This document shows, piece by piece, positions 22,746 to 32,385 of a stretch of DNA of 64,000 nt; the first letter of the stretch is position 1, and each line of letters starts with the position of its first letter. The stretch lies in contig JBBDHG010000009.1 of the NCBI GenBank assembly GCA_037951165.1, positions 5,421,001-5,485,000 on the forward strand, read 5' to 3'. The notes under the pieces were generated by a model. It was not told where the DNA came from. It worked only from the letters and a program-made list of their open reading frames with translations, and made no database searches. Source of the stretch: Lophius americanus. Its lineage: Eukaryota > Chordata > Actinopteri > Lophiiformes > Lophiidae. The position numbers were made by a program, and so were the translations under genes.

Positions 22746-24470
22746 ATTTTAAGGGAATCACACTGCTGTCGAGCACCTTGCTACTACCACCCACGTATGG
22801 TAAAGCCAAACAATGGAGAAGTAGATAAGCCTGATAACTCATTGACCTCATCAACAACCATGATAAATAATCAGGATAGTCAGTTTGGTCATAATTGTGG
22901 AGCCCTGTTTATCCATAGAGAACCTCATTTAGGAAAAGTAAATCAAAAGAAATCATGGCGCAATGAGTGGTTCAAAAATCTTTGACTGTTTGGAACATCA
23001 ACACACAGAAATGGGCCAGTTCTCTTTACTCTAATTGTTTCAGATCTAATGACAATATGTTAAAATGGAGTGTTTAACACTGATCAGTAACACTTTCAGA
23101 TAATAACTATGGTTATTTTCTGAAAAGAATCACGAAAATATTTAATCTTTGAGAAAAATCTCAGCTGTGTAACATGTTTTCTACCCTCTGTGCTGCAACC
23201 TCTTCCTATGCAGGTTTCTCTATCAGTCCCACACCAGCTACTGATCTACTAGATAAACCACAGCAAACCTCATCTCTGTGCAAATGATTTGAATCATTGT
23301 TCAAACATTGACATCAGCTGGTTACGCTTTATATGCTGCTATGTCTAACCATGAGGGATTTACTAATGCCACCAACACTAATATTGACTCTACCGACCTA
23401 ATCCTTCAATGCCTTGCCGTGTGTCAAATCTATGAATGCTGACTTTAAACAGCCCATTTATCATATTTTCAGGGATTCACTGGAGGTGTCTCCTGTGTGA
23501 AAGTGCCCCTCCTCTTTCCACTGCCTCAAATTGTTTTGTCAGTTCACAGCTCAATGCCAGTCTACACTTTTGCTTTTATGGCCTGGCTTCAGACACCCCC
23601 TCCCACTAGCATCACCACCGTCACCCTTCAACACTCGGAGTTTCCTTGTCGGACAAACAATGAGGCTCTTTCTCCCCACTTGTTGCCCTCTCCCTGCATG
23701 AGTTGCTTGTGTGTCCTCCATCTTTACACTATATCAACATACGCTTTGTACATAACTGCCCTCTCCGACCCCTCTTTGTGAGTATTCCCTTCATCTGCCC
23801 CCCCACACCCACGCATATACGCAGACACAACATGACTGTGCTTGTAAGATAGTAGAAGTGGAGGCAACTACCCTTGTGTGTTAGTTTTTCATGCTCAACC
23901 AAAACATGCATGCCCGATGAACATATAAAAAGGAAAAATGGTGGCACTAAAACACTGCTAATGTTTCGGCTGTTCGCCTTCTTCAGAGCGAGAGGAAGAA
24001 AAGCTGAAGATCAGGCAATTTATTACAAGTGCTGTGCAATTTGCCTTCAATGTCACAATATGGGATTAGTCAAATTAGATCAGGCAATAGATGGACAGGA
24101 AGAGTTTTGCAATCAGTTCAAAGGTGTATCCAGACCCGTTTTCTGTTGGTCTGGTAAAAATTCATAATATATGTTTTAATGACCTAAAGTCAGTTCAGTG
24201 AAAACATTCTCTGAACTGAACTGGGTCAAGTAATCATTCAGTCCAGCAAGTGTCATTGTGTTGAGCGTGGAGATCCAGTACATCCCTCTCTGAGTAGTTT
24301 GGGTAGGTTACCCCTTCTTGCTGGGACAGCCACATGTTCCAGTCCAATGACGTGTAAAGAAGCTGGAGAGCCATATTTGGCTTCTTTGTAATGTTTGGTA
24401 ACGTAAGTTTCAGGATTTTACAACGCTTTTTTATATTGTTGGAACGTTTTGAGTTATGTGCAGGAGCAGA
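22746..24470. other. No gene seen; contains stem-loop repeat motif
   Basis: Single-copy sequence except for a dispersed-repeat-like block at about 23,935-24,000. Its minus strand reads 'ctctgaagaaggcgaacagccgaaacatt', a small GGC/GCC hairpin motif widespread in animal retroelements (see findings). Frames under 100 codons show no domains. Confidence 0.45.
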
Positions 24471-24478
24471 CAATGTGC

Positions 24479-24680
24479 ACTTTTAAGTATTTGAAACATT
24501 TTCTATGTTTCATTTCTTTTAAGGTTTTTCACCTGATGCCGGGTGGTTTAATAATCTAAAATAAAAAAGTCAAAAAGGAAAAGAGGATTGGTCATTGAGT
24601 GGATACTAGTTTTAACTCTGAGTTGTTGATTAGATCCCTTTCAAGTACAGAAGCACAGAAAACACAAACGACTTGACAAT
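24479..24680 (+). repeat. LTR-like direct repeat, left copy
   Basis: About 200 bases aligning end to end with 29,821-30,020 at roughly four in five positions, including 'tcaaaaagga.aagagga.tggt' and 'tttaactctgagttgttgat.agatccctttcaa'. Both copies end in ACTTGACA. The coding relic of a BEL/Pao element starts about 120 bases downstream, so this is probably the 3' part of its 5' LTR. The 5' limit of the LTR is not visible. Confidence 0.65.
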
Positions 24681-24798
24681 GAAAAACCGCTCCAGTGATA
24701 AACTGGGAGACTGGAAACCAAGAAAACACCTGTTCAACACAACCCACTGCTGAGTTAAACAAGGCTGACCGAGAGCAAACTCAAAAGAGCAACTTAAA

Positions 24799-26636
24799 AT
24801 GGAGAGAACAGCAGCAATAATTTCATTCCCACGCCTCGTCAACAGTATAACAAGGACTTACAAAGATATGTCTGAAGAGGACCTCAGAGACTGTTCCAGG
24901 GAACGTGAAATAGAAGCAGAGAATGTCATGGCAACTAATGATGACATGGAGGCTGGGTTCATTGCTGAACTGGAGGCGGAGCTAGACACAGATGAAGAAG
25001 CTGTGCTATCTGAATAGCAAAAAGTCGACCTAAAAAAGACTGAAACTAAAGGAGATCAAAACTCTAATCCAAGAGACGCTCTTGGTCAACTTTGGAACCG
25101 CTGAAATGTCCAGAGCACTACAGGCAGCAGATGCCCAGTGTGAGAATTGTATTGCTGTTCTAACCAATGCCAAGCTTGAGGCATAAGACTACATGCTCAA
25201 CCATCTGTAAGAACTGGTTAGAACATCAAAGGTCAGTGGAAACATTGGATCTCCCCAAATGAACAGCAGAGACGTTATTAAAGGACTCAAACTCCACGTC
25301 CCCAGACTGATTACCAGAAAAGCTGACTTCATGCAGGCAAAAATAAAGGAGGATCCAGAACTTCTAACGCCAATGGCATAAAACTCCAACTATCCCATTC
25401 CAACCATGAAACTGAGATAACCCCTCCCACGTTCACAACTTACAAATGGGACTTTTACCGGTGGAAGACAGATTGGCAAGTGCTGCAGGAGCAAGGTTAA
25501 CCTACAAGGTCATGATCAGAGGTCCTCAACCACGGAAAATATTGGAGCTGATCCAAGCCGTGGAGAGACAGTTCAAGACCTGGGTGACCACATAGACACT
25601 GGTGCGATTTGAAAATCCTCTTGTCACAAATTCAATTGAAGGCAAACTTCCAGAGACTCTTCAGAAGGAATGGCTTGTCTATGTAGCTGTCAAAAGAAAA
25701 TCTCTGACCAGAGAGAATTGGTTGGACAGTTTACTGGGATCCCTCAAAGAGCAGGAGGGCATCTACGAACACTTCAAGTAACTGAGGGGTGAAGAGCCCA
25801 GTAGGATACAGCCAAGGTACGCCGGATCAAGTCCACCTAGTCGGGTAAAAACCAGGCAGGATGTGTTGTCTGTGGTGATGGGAGCCATGAAGGAAAACTG
25901 TACTTCTGTAATCAGTTACAAGTGCTGAAGATGACTGGGATAAAGGCTGAAGTACAAATTTTAGGACCGTGCAAAAAGGGTCTTGTACTCCATGATGACT
26001 ATTCATAGTGATACCCTCCCATCTTTGTAGAAACCATGATTGCTATGATGAAGATATGCCTGAGCATCATTATCTCGCATGTCCGAAAGCTCAGGTAAAG
26101 AGAAGCAACTGATCTGATCCAGAAGAATGTAATACCTGAAAGTGATACACAGAGGCTCAAGAGCAGTTCTTCAGCAAACTGTCAAAAGAGCTGGCAGAGC
26201 AATATTGTAATACGTTTTTGAACACTGCATCCAGAGCCTTGAGCAATGTAAGAAACCAGCCGGGTCTTTTTAAAGAAAGCTGGTTGCAGGAGTTGCCAGT
26301 CCTCATGATGCCTTGTAGATTACAGCTAACGCTTGAAAGAAAATCGGCACACTTATCGACTTGGCCTCAGACACAAATTACATAACCCCCAAGGCTGCAA
26401 GTAGACTGAACCTCACAAGGCACAGATATCACACTCGTCATCCATGGAGTCAGTGGCATGAAGGCAGAGGTTCGGGGAAGACACTGGGGAAGACAGTGCG
26501 AGGAAGACACCCTGAGGTCTTTCAGGAGCATACTTTGTCAACCCAAATGTCCAAGACACACTTTGCAAGTTCAATTCAAGCGACTACTGTAAAATACAAG
26601 GTTGAAAGTTCTGTACCTTGGGCATGTTCTGAGTAA
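24799..26636 (+). pseudogene. BEL/Pao retrotransposon gag-protease relic
   Basis: An open frame starts at 24799 and stops at 25017, rich in Glu/Asp/Met near its end, as in the gag N-terminus of fish BEL/Pao elements. The next recognisable block, from 25,083, is L-V-N-F-G-T-A-E-M-S-R-A-L-Q-A-A-D-A-Q-C-E. A zinc-knuckle-like C-V-V-C-G-D-G-S-H-E-G-K-L-Y-F-C lies at 25862-25909. A retroviral-type protease segment, G-T-L-I-D-L-A-S-D-T-N-Y-I-T, is at about 26,347-26,388 and leads into the frame ending at 26636. Many stops and shifts lie between blocks, so nothing is functional. No reverse transcriptase, RNase H or integrase block was recognised after 26.6 kb. Confidence is high that it is an LTR-element gag-pro and fairly high for BEL/Pao. 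Confidence 0.75.
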
Positions 26637-26639
26637 AGT

Positions 26640-28000
26640 GGGAGGAGAGAGTGTAGTGACAACCTGGAAGAAAGGAATGTGAAGACTGGGGTTCTACCAA
26701 ACCAAACACACTCTGATGAAAAGCAGACACCTGGCCTGGTCCACACAATAGGAGGAGACAAGCGCCATGTCAGGATTTCAAATATGTCCTCAAGAAGAAA
26801 GAAAAAATGCGTTGTCAAGAGCAAGAAAAGGCAGAAACAGGTCCAAAATGAACAGAGACCACCGACAGAGTACCGAAGCCTTGTTTGTGTCAAGGGGTTC
26901 GGTGTCCAAAGTGGGAGGCAGTTCGGTCAGCACAAAAAATAGGTGGAACCAATCCTGACAGCATATCTGTGACAAACACAAGTCATCCAAAGAAAAAATA
27001 ATATCTTTTCCATCCTTTACAAAGACGTCATCTGGTAAAAAGCAGATGGACAATCAGGTTGGTTAACTATCTTAAAACCACAGAGTTTGCTTTTAAGTGG
27101 ACACTCTCCCCAGTGTTTCTATGTGAAGATCTAGTGGGAGGTGTCAAGTCAAACTCTGAGCTTCATCACATACTAAAATAATTTGAAATAAAAAGCCATG
27201 ATCTATCTCTGAACAGGACTAATCAGACCAGCTGAGACCAATCTCCTGTCACTCTGCGAGCCACCAGAACATTAAAAGGCATGCACAGCGTCACAGCAAA
27301 AGGGCCCAGGAAGTAAACGCAGCCCACTCCAGACCACAAACTTCCAAGAGAGAAGAGGGTATTTGCAATAAAACTGTGTTGAACTGACCAACAACAAAGA
27401 CCAGAGCGGCAGCCGATACGATGCTGACCAGTATATTCTGCACACAAAAGACTGTCCTACCATAGACTGCTCCTGTCGTGTTGTTTGTGCTAGCTTAGCT
27501 TAGCAACAGGGTTGGTTGCCCAATAACTGGTGGCTGAGAGTTAACCCTTTTATGACTGTGTGAGATGGCTTCGTTATTCTCTTAATAATGGTTAAACTGT
27601 TTATTGAAATGGGATATTTTTGTCTGTAAATACAAGACATTAGTGATAGATTTAGTGAATTAAATATTAATACAAAATGTTCATATATTTGATGTATATT
27701 TGATCTATTTATGCATAATATTTATATATTTTATGTGTAATGTATGCAGATACACTATTATATAAATAGGAACATTAAATATTGATCAAATCTAAGAAAA
27801 CATTGCTTGCATTAATACAATCGTCCAATTTCAGTTTTTATGGAATATTATTATAAAAAATATAAAATGCAAATGCTACATTTATAAAATTATGTATACA
27901 TTCCCTGATAAATTTAACTGGTTTATGTTCATAAATATCACTAAATATTTTAGCTTTAATTCAAATATAAATTAAGTTAAATATTGGACAGGTTTCAGGA
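26640..28000. other. Probable decayed retroelement interior, then AT-rich DNA
   Basis: 26,640-27,560 lies between the protease relic and an AT-rich stretch and shows no conserved polymerase motif. It may be a rearranged remainder of the BEL/Pao element. 27,570-27,990 is very AT-rich with repeated 'atattta' words and no terminal structure. Confidence 0.35.
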
Positions 28001-28433
28001 TGTTACACCGTCTTTTTATGTCAAGACTTTGTGTTTATTTATTATTAGGGATGTTCTGTCATGTTGATTTGTGTTGCCTTTTTGTGTGTTTAACTTGTGT
28101 TCCTTTCTCCCTCTGTGTCTGTCCTGTGATTGGGCATCGTGTTCACCTGTGTTTCCCCACCAGCTGTGTCTCATTGTCTCGTTACGTCAGTGTATATAGT
28201 CTGTCCTCACCTTCCCTTCTGTGCCAGTTCGTTGTACGATGTTCCCCCGTGTCATCACGCGTCCCAGCCTTTTCCCAGTGTGTAGTAAATTAATCCTAAT
28301 GTTTTTTTGTTCCTATTTGATCCTCTGCTTTTTCCTCGTGCCCTCTTGTTTATAATAAATATTTTTGGACCGGCTCTGCCGCGGCTTGTGTCTGTGCCTG
28401 GGTCCAAACTAAACCCCAGGAAAGTTCCTAACA
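28001..28433 (+). mobile_element. Gypsy-like solo or 5' LTR, 433 bp
   Basis: Starts TGTTA and ends TAACA, a perfect 5-bp inverted terminus of the TG...CA kind. Inside are an ATTGG box (28129-28133), a TATATA box (28193-28198), a polyadenylation signal AATAAA (28354-28359) and a GC-rich 3' part. Immediately after the LTR the sequence is GAACGAACTGGCCACAATGG, a leader that I recognise from fish Gypsy-like retroelements, so this is a 5' LTR with its first frame following. No second copy of the LTR is present downstream within the window. Confidence 0.7.
28193..28198 (+). promoter_or_regulatory. TATA-like box in LTR
   Basis: TATATA about 190 bases into the LTR, 64 bases after an ATTGG box and 156 bases before the AATAAA signal. 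This is the usual U3-R-U5 order. Confidence 0.5.
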
Positions 28434-28449
28434 GAACGAACTGGCCACA

Positions 28450-29795
28450 ATGGAACCAGCAGACGCATTGATGGACTTAGAAATTAATGAACTAACTTAC
28501 ACACTCATCTGCATCCATGTGGAGTGGATGAAGAGTCCTCATGAGGAGGTACAACAGGCCGCTATCCGCATCGCTCGCCGGAAGGTCTCTGCCAAACCCT
28601 GGCCGAGGAATTTCCTGCCGGAGTGGCTAAAGACCTTTGTAGAGAACCCGCGCTGCCAGCATATACCCGGCCCCGACCTGTTGGTTCTTCACCTGCTCCA
28701 GCCCCCGTGTTTGCTAGCCACCAGTTGGTTAGTCCTCTGTCTGCTGCGGATCTGGAGCACGCTGGCCTCCTACCCGAAGCCGGCGCTGAGTTTAACGCTG
28801 CCCAGCTCTTCGTCCTCACCGCTGCCCAGCTCTTCGTCCTCATCGCTGCCCCGCTCTTCGTCCTCACCGCTGCCCAGCTCTTCGTCCTCACCGCTGCCCA
28901 GCTCTTCGTCCTCACCGCTGCCCAGCTCTTCGTCCTCACAGCTGCCCAGCTCTTCGTTCTCACAGCTGAAGATCCGGTTGGACCTCTTGTGCCCGGCCCG
29001 GTTGGAATCGAAATTGAATTCGGCAATCAACTACCCAGAGATTCCCGTTCCTGGTGCTCCCAAGACTCCCGCTCCTGGTGCTCCCAAGACTCCCGCTCCT
29101 GGTGCTCCCAAGACTCCCGCTCCTGGTGCTCCCAAGACTCCCGCTCCTGGTGCTCCCAAGACTCCCGCTCCTGGTGCTCCCAAGACTCCCGCTCCTGGTG
29201 CTTCCAAGACTCCGCTACCCGGTCTCCCCGTGAGTCCTCCCAAGACTCTGCTACCCAGTCTTCCCGTGAGTCCTCCCAAGACTCTGCTACCCAGTCTCCC
29301 CGCGACTCCTCTCGCAACTCCTTCCCCGACTTCTCCAGTGACTCCTCCCACAACTTCTCCAGTGACTCCTCCCACAACTTCTCCAGTGACTCCTCTCCAG
29401 TGACTCCTCTCCTAACCCCTCGGGGTAGGAGGTGCCCAGAGCGGTGTCGTCCTCGTCGGCGGGTCTTAGATGCACCTCGCCGTAGGCCCACGGAGAAGTC
29501 TCTCCTTCGCCATCTTGCCCGCTGGCCTCTGGCTCGACCTCCTGAGGGCTCTTTCCACCTTCACTACCAGCTGCCTCGTGACCTGGTCCGGCTCCACGGA
29601 CGACCTCCTCCTCGTGACCGGGTTCGCCTCTACGGGCGACTTCCTCCTCGGGCTCCTCATGATCGGGTTCGCCTTCCAAAGCGCCCTCCTCCTCGAACCC
29701 CAGAGTGGTCACTCTGGTGCTGCCTGGCTCCGGCCCTGCCTTCAGGTCCTCCACCAGCCAGTATAGGTTTGCTGGACCAAATCCGGGCTCGTTGA
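28450..29795 (+). CDS. Minisatellite-built overlapping open frames after LTR; unknown protein
   Basis: Two long frames overlap. The first, 28450-29403 (317 codons), starts 16 bases after the LTR with ATG in GCCACAATGG context, close to a good initiation context. It opens with about 65 ordinary residues (MEPADALMDLEINEL...) and then becomes Ser/Pro repeats (SSSSSPLP, APGAPKTP, TPPTTSPV). The second, 28623-29795 (390 codons), carries repeats TAAQLFVL and SRSWCSQD and ends in about 120 Arg/Pro-rich residues. Every repeat array has a period divisible by three, so all frames stay open, and several minus-strand frames are open too; openness alone is therefore weak evidence. I do not recognise a gag, protease or polymerase domain. 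It may be a gag-derived or extra frame of a Gypsy-like element, or a non-autonomous derivative, with a frameshift near 28.64 kb linking the two frames. Confidence 0.45.
28801..28968. repeat. 24-bp minisatellite A, seven copies
   Basis: Unit begins CCCAGCTCTTCGTCC and ends TCACCGCTG; seven contiguous copies with a few substitutions. It encodes an eight-residue repeat in each forward frame. Confidence 0.95.
29044..29211. repeat. 24-bp minisatellite B, seven copies
   Basis: Unit begins CCCGCTCCTGGTG and ends CTCCCAAGACT; seven copies, the first and last with one change each. It is unrelated in sequence to array A but has the same period and copy number. Confidence 0.95.
29212..29400. repeat. 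36-bp and 24-bp minisatellites C and D
   Basis: Two copies of a 36-bp unit containing GTGAGTCCTCCCAAGACTC, then degenerate sequence, then at least two copies of a 24-bp unit ACTCCTCCCACAAC...CCAGTG (29341-29388) plus a partial. Confidence 0.85.
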
Positions 29796-29820
29796 ATTTT
29801 TTTTGTTATTTTTATTTAGT

Positions 29821-30020
29821 ACTTTTAAGTATGTAAAACATTTTTTATGTTTCATTTGTTTAAAGGTTTTCACCTAATGCCTGGTGGTTTAATGATCCGA
29901 AACAAAGAGTCAAAAAGGACAAGAGGACTGGTTACTCACTGGATACCAGCTTTAACTCTGAGTTGTTGATCAGATCCCTTTCAATAAGGGAAGCAGAAAA
30001 AACAACAACAACTTGACAGT
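29821..30020 (+). repeat. LTR-like direct repeat, right copy
   Basis: Partner of 24479-24680. The homology starts abruptly at ACTTTTAAGTAT, right where the minisatellite unit ends, and finishes at ACTTGACA. It is the probable remnant of the 3' LTR of the BEL/Pao element, with its 5' part lost or displaced by the Gypsy-like unit. Confidence 0.6.
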
Positions 30021-30024
30021 AGGT

Positions 30025-31815
30025 ATTTGTCTTTCCTGTGCATCGCTCTCCAAACCCAGAATGATCTGAGGATGGTGTAGTTGTTTTCACAGGTTAACTC
30101 TTCCCATCCTTATGGATTCCATCTTTCCCAGTCCCATCTTTTCTTCCTTAAAAAGGAGAAAATGTCATGATTCATTCTCCATTTCATACTATTTTCTATC
30201 GTGTAGAGAAGAGTTCACCTGGATCTTCACCATTTCAGACGGGAACTTCTGCAGCTTTCATAAAGAGTCTGTTAAATACAAAGGGATGGGGTTATATTAA
30301 TTTTTGTGTTTGGCAAGCATTATTATCACACAGTTTAAGGTGCTCCTCATAACTTTGAATGGTTCTCCTCTTCTTCAACTGTTAGTGAATTTAATTGTCC
30401 TCTCTCTTCATCACCTTCCTTCAGTCCCCAAACCGCCCTCTGTCCTCCTCACCTCCTCCTCCTCCTTATTTACTGGGTTCCCAATGTGCCTCATGCTCTG
30501 TATATAGGGCCCCACTTTGCATTTCCCTGCCTATCAGAGAGCTTGTGTGTTTATGTATAGGACCCCCCCCCCCCTTATCTTGCTAGCTGAAAGCATAGAG
30601 ACGGCGTCCCTCTCCTTCAGCCTTGAGGCTAAGTCTACTATCATGCTAATGCCCATGTCCTGAGACTAATAGGTCCTTTTACACTGGAGTATTTCATTCC
30701 CCCTTGCCTCACTAAAGGGTTTAGTGCCAACTCCCTTTCTTTCTTTCCTCTACTTTTAAACAGGATAAATATTTCTGTGATTCTTCCGCCTGGGCGATGG
30801 GTTCGGAGACTGTTCTTTGTATAATTGGCTCCATTGGCCTTGTTATACATTCTGTAAATACACCAGGAGAAGAACACTATTAAAACGTTTAATTAGAAAG
30901 GCTAGAGGCTGTGTAGCGCTGTGTTTTTATGCTAATTGTTATAACTGGTGCTTACTACATCAGTTATACCTATTTCTGTGTATGGGTATTTGTGTATATG
31001 TACTGTATATGTATAACGTTGGTTGCATGTAGTTGTGTGTGTCTAAACTGGGATGAAAGAAAATGTTAATCCTGATTATCTCAATAATGAAAATGTTATT
31101 GATTTACTTTAATGTATTACTGTAAAACATTATGATTTGACTAAAAATAAAAAGAAAACAACTCAATGTAATTTCTATTATATTGACGTGGGTCTACATA
31201 TTTCAAAGCCTGTTCCATCCCAAGTGGCATTGGAAAATTCATCAGCATTTCTTGGCAAAATACTATGTCGCTCAGGGAAGGAGTCGTTCTCAAGGCTAGG
31301 TAACAGACGGCTGAATCTCTGAGCAAACTTTAAACAAATTGCCAAAAGCGCTACCCTTGCACAATAATTGTCAGATAGATCTGAGCTGCAAAGACACCCA
31401 AGTTACAGAGAAGCCAAGTGTTCTTGAATATAATCAGTTTGTCTTGAACAAGAGGAAATTCAGCCGAAAATATTACCATAAAAATCTATCCACTGAAAGA
31501 CTGCGATGCAATACAGAACTTGACAAAAAAGCTAAAGTTGTGTTTAATACAGCGATGACAACATAGTTCTTTATGATACACCTACATAAAATGAGTATTT
31601 AAGTGTTTTGATTGAGATGTCTTAATCTAACATACATGGTAAGTTTAAGTAAGACACAAGAGGTGGGTACACTATGGACAATTTTCCAGTTCACACATAG
31701 AAGCACAAACAACCATTTACTCTTACAATCTCATAGCTATAAACAATTTAATGCCACCAGTTCGCCAGTTTCTATGGCATGTTTGTGGATTTTGTGATGA
31801 AGCTTCTATAACCAG
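30025..31815. other. No gene seen
   Basis: Pyrimidine-rich in part (30,380-30,480) with a 12-base C run (30563-30574). Frames are under 80 codons and featureless. Confidence 0.6.
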
Positions 31816-31820
31816 ATATA

Positions 31821-31898
<78 letters not shown>

Positions 31899-31908
31899 TA
31901 TATATCTT
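31816..31908. repeat. (TA)n microsatellite
   Basis: About 90 bases of TA with a TTTATA interruption at the start and a GATATA near the end, on the flank of tandem family locus 2. Confidence 0.95.
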
Positions 31909-32030
31909 AATCTACTCCGTCTGTCGTCCTCATCAGCAAGGGCGTTTTTACAAGCAACCCCAATGACTGAAGTCCCTAAATGAGAAGTTATGTCTGAAAA
32001 ATTAGGTGTCTCATAAAAAAAAAAAAAAAA

Positions 32031-32385
32031 AGTAAAATATGATCTAATAGAGTAAAATTTGATGACAGATCTCCTCCACACATCTCTCATCACATGTGGA
32101 CTAAATCAGACCAATGGTCAAAATGCCTTTTTCATTGAAAAGCTCCCCATAGTGTGGAAAATATGAACTACTCGAGTAAAATATGACATTTACAAGATAG
32201 ATCCACTCAAGTCAATTCATAACCACCAAATTTGGACTAAATTGGTCTAAAATTTGAAAATTATGACTCAAAAACGTTTTAAGATAAAGCTCCTCCTAAT
32301 GTCAACCTACCTTTGCCAAAATAAATCTAGTTCTTCCTCGTACTAAGGTCTATGTGGGTATAAAATTTGAAAATGATCGATATTA
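32031..32385 (+). repeat. Degenerate tandem repeat family, locus 2
   Basis: Two further copies of the unit described at 7.85-9.03 kb. The second is nearly complete: 'gctccccatagtgtggaaaatatgaactactcgagtaaaatatgac', 'acaagatagatcc', 'caccaaatttggactaaatt', 'aaaattatgactcaaaaacgttt', 'aagataaagctcctcctaatgtc', then the module 'ctttgccaaaataaatctagttcttcctcgtactaaggtctatg..gtataaaat'. A short A run (about 32,016-32,030) precedes it. Confidence 0.8.

Noticed and set aside
26576..26893. 105-codon minus-strand frame in the BEL/Pao region
   Set aside because: Antisense shadow of retroelement sequence; no domain on this strand.
28801..29211. CRISPR-like array
   Set aside because: Units are contiguous without spacers and the genome is a vertebrate; these are minisatellites.
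28562..29754. Several long minus-strand frames across the minisatellites
   Set aside because: Repeat periods divisible by three keep every frame open; the LTR and the ATG context favour the plus strand.
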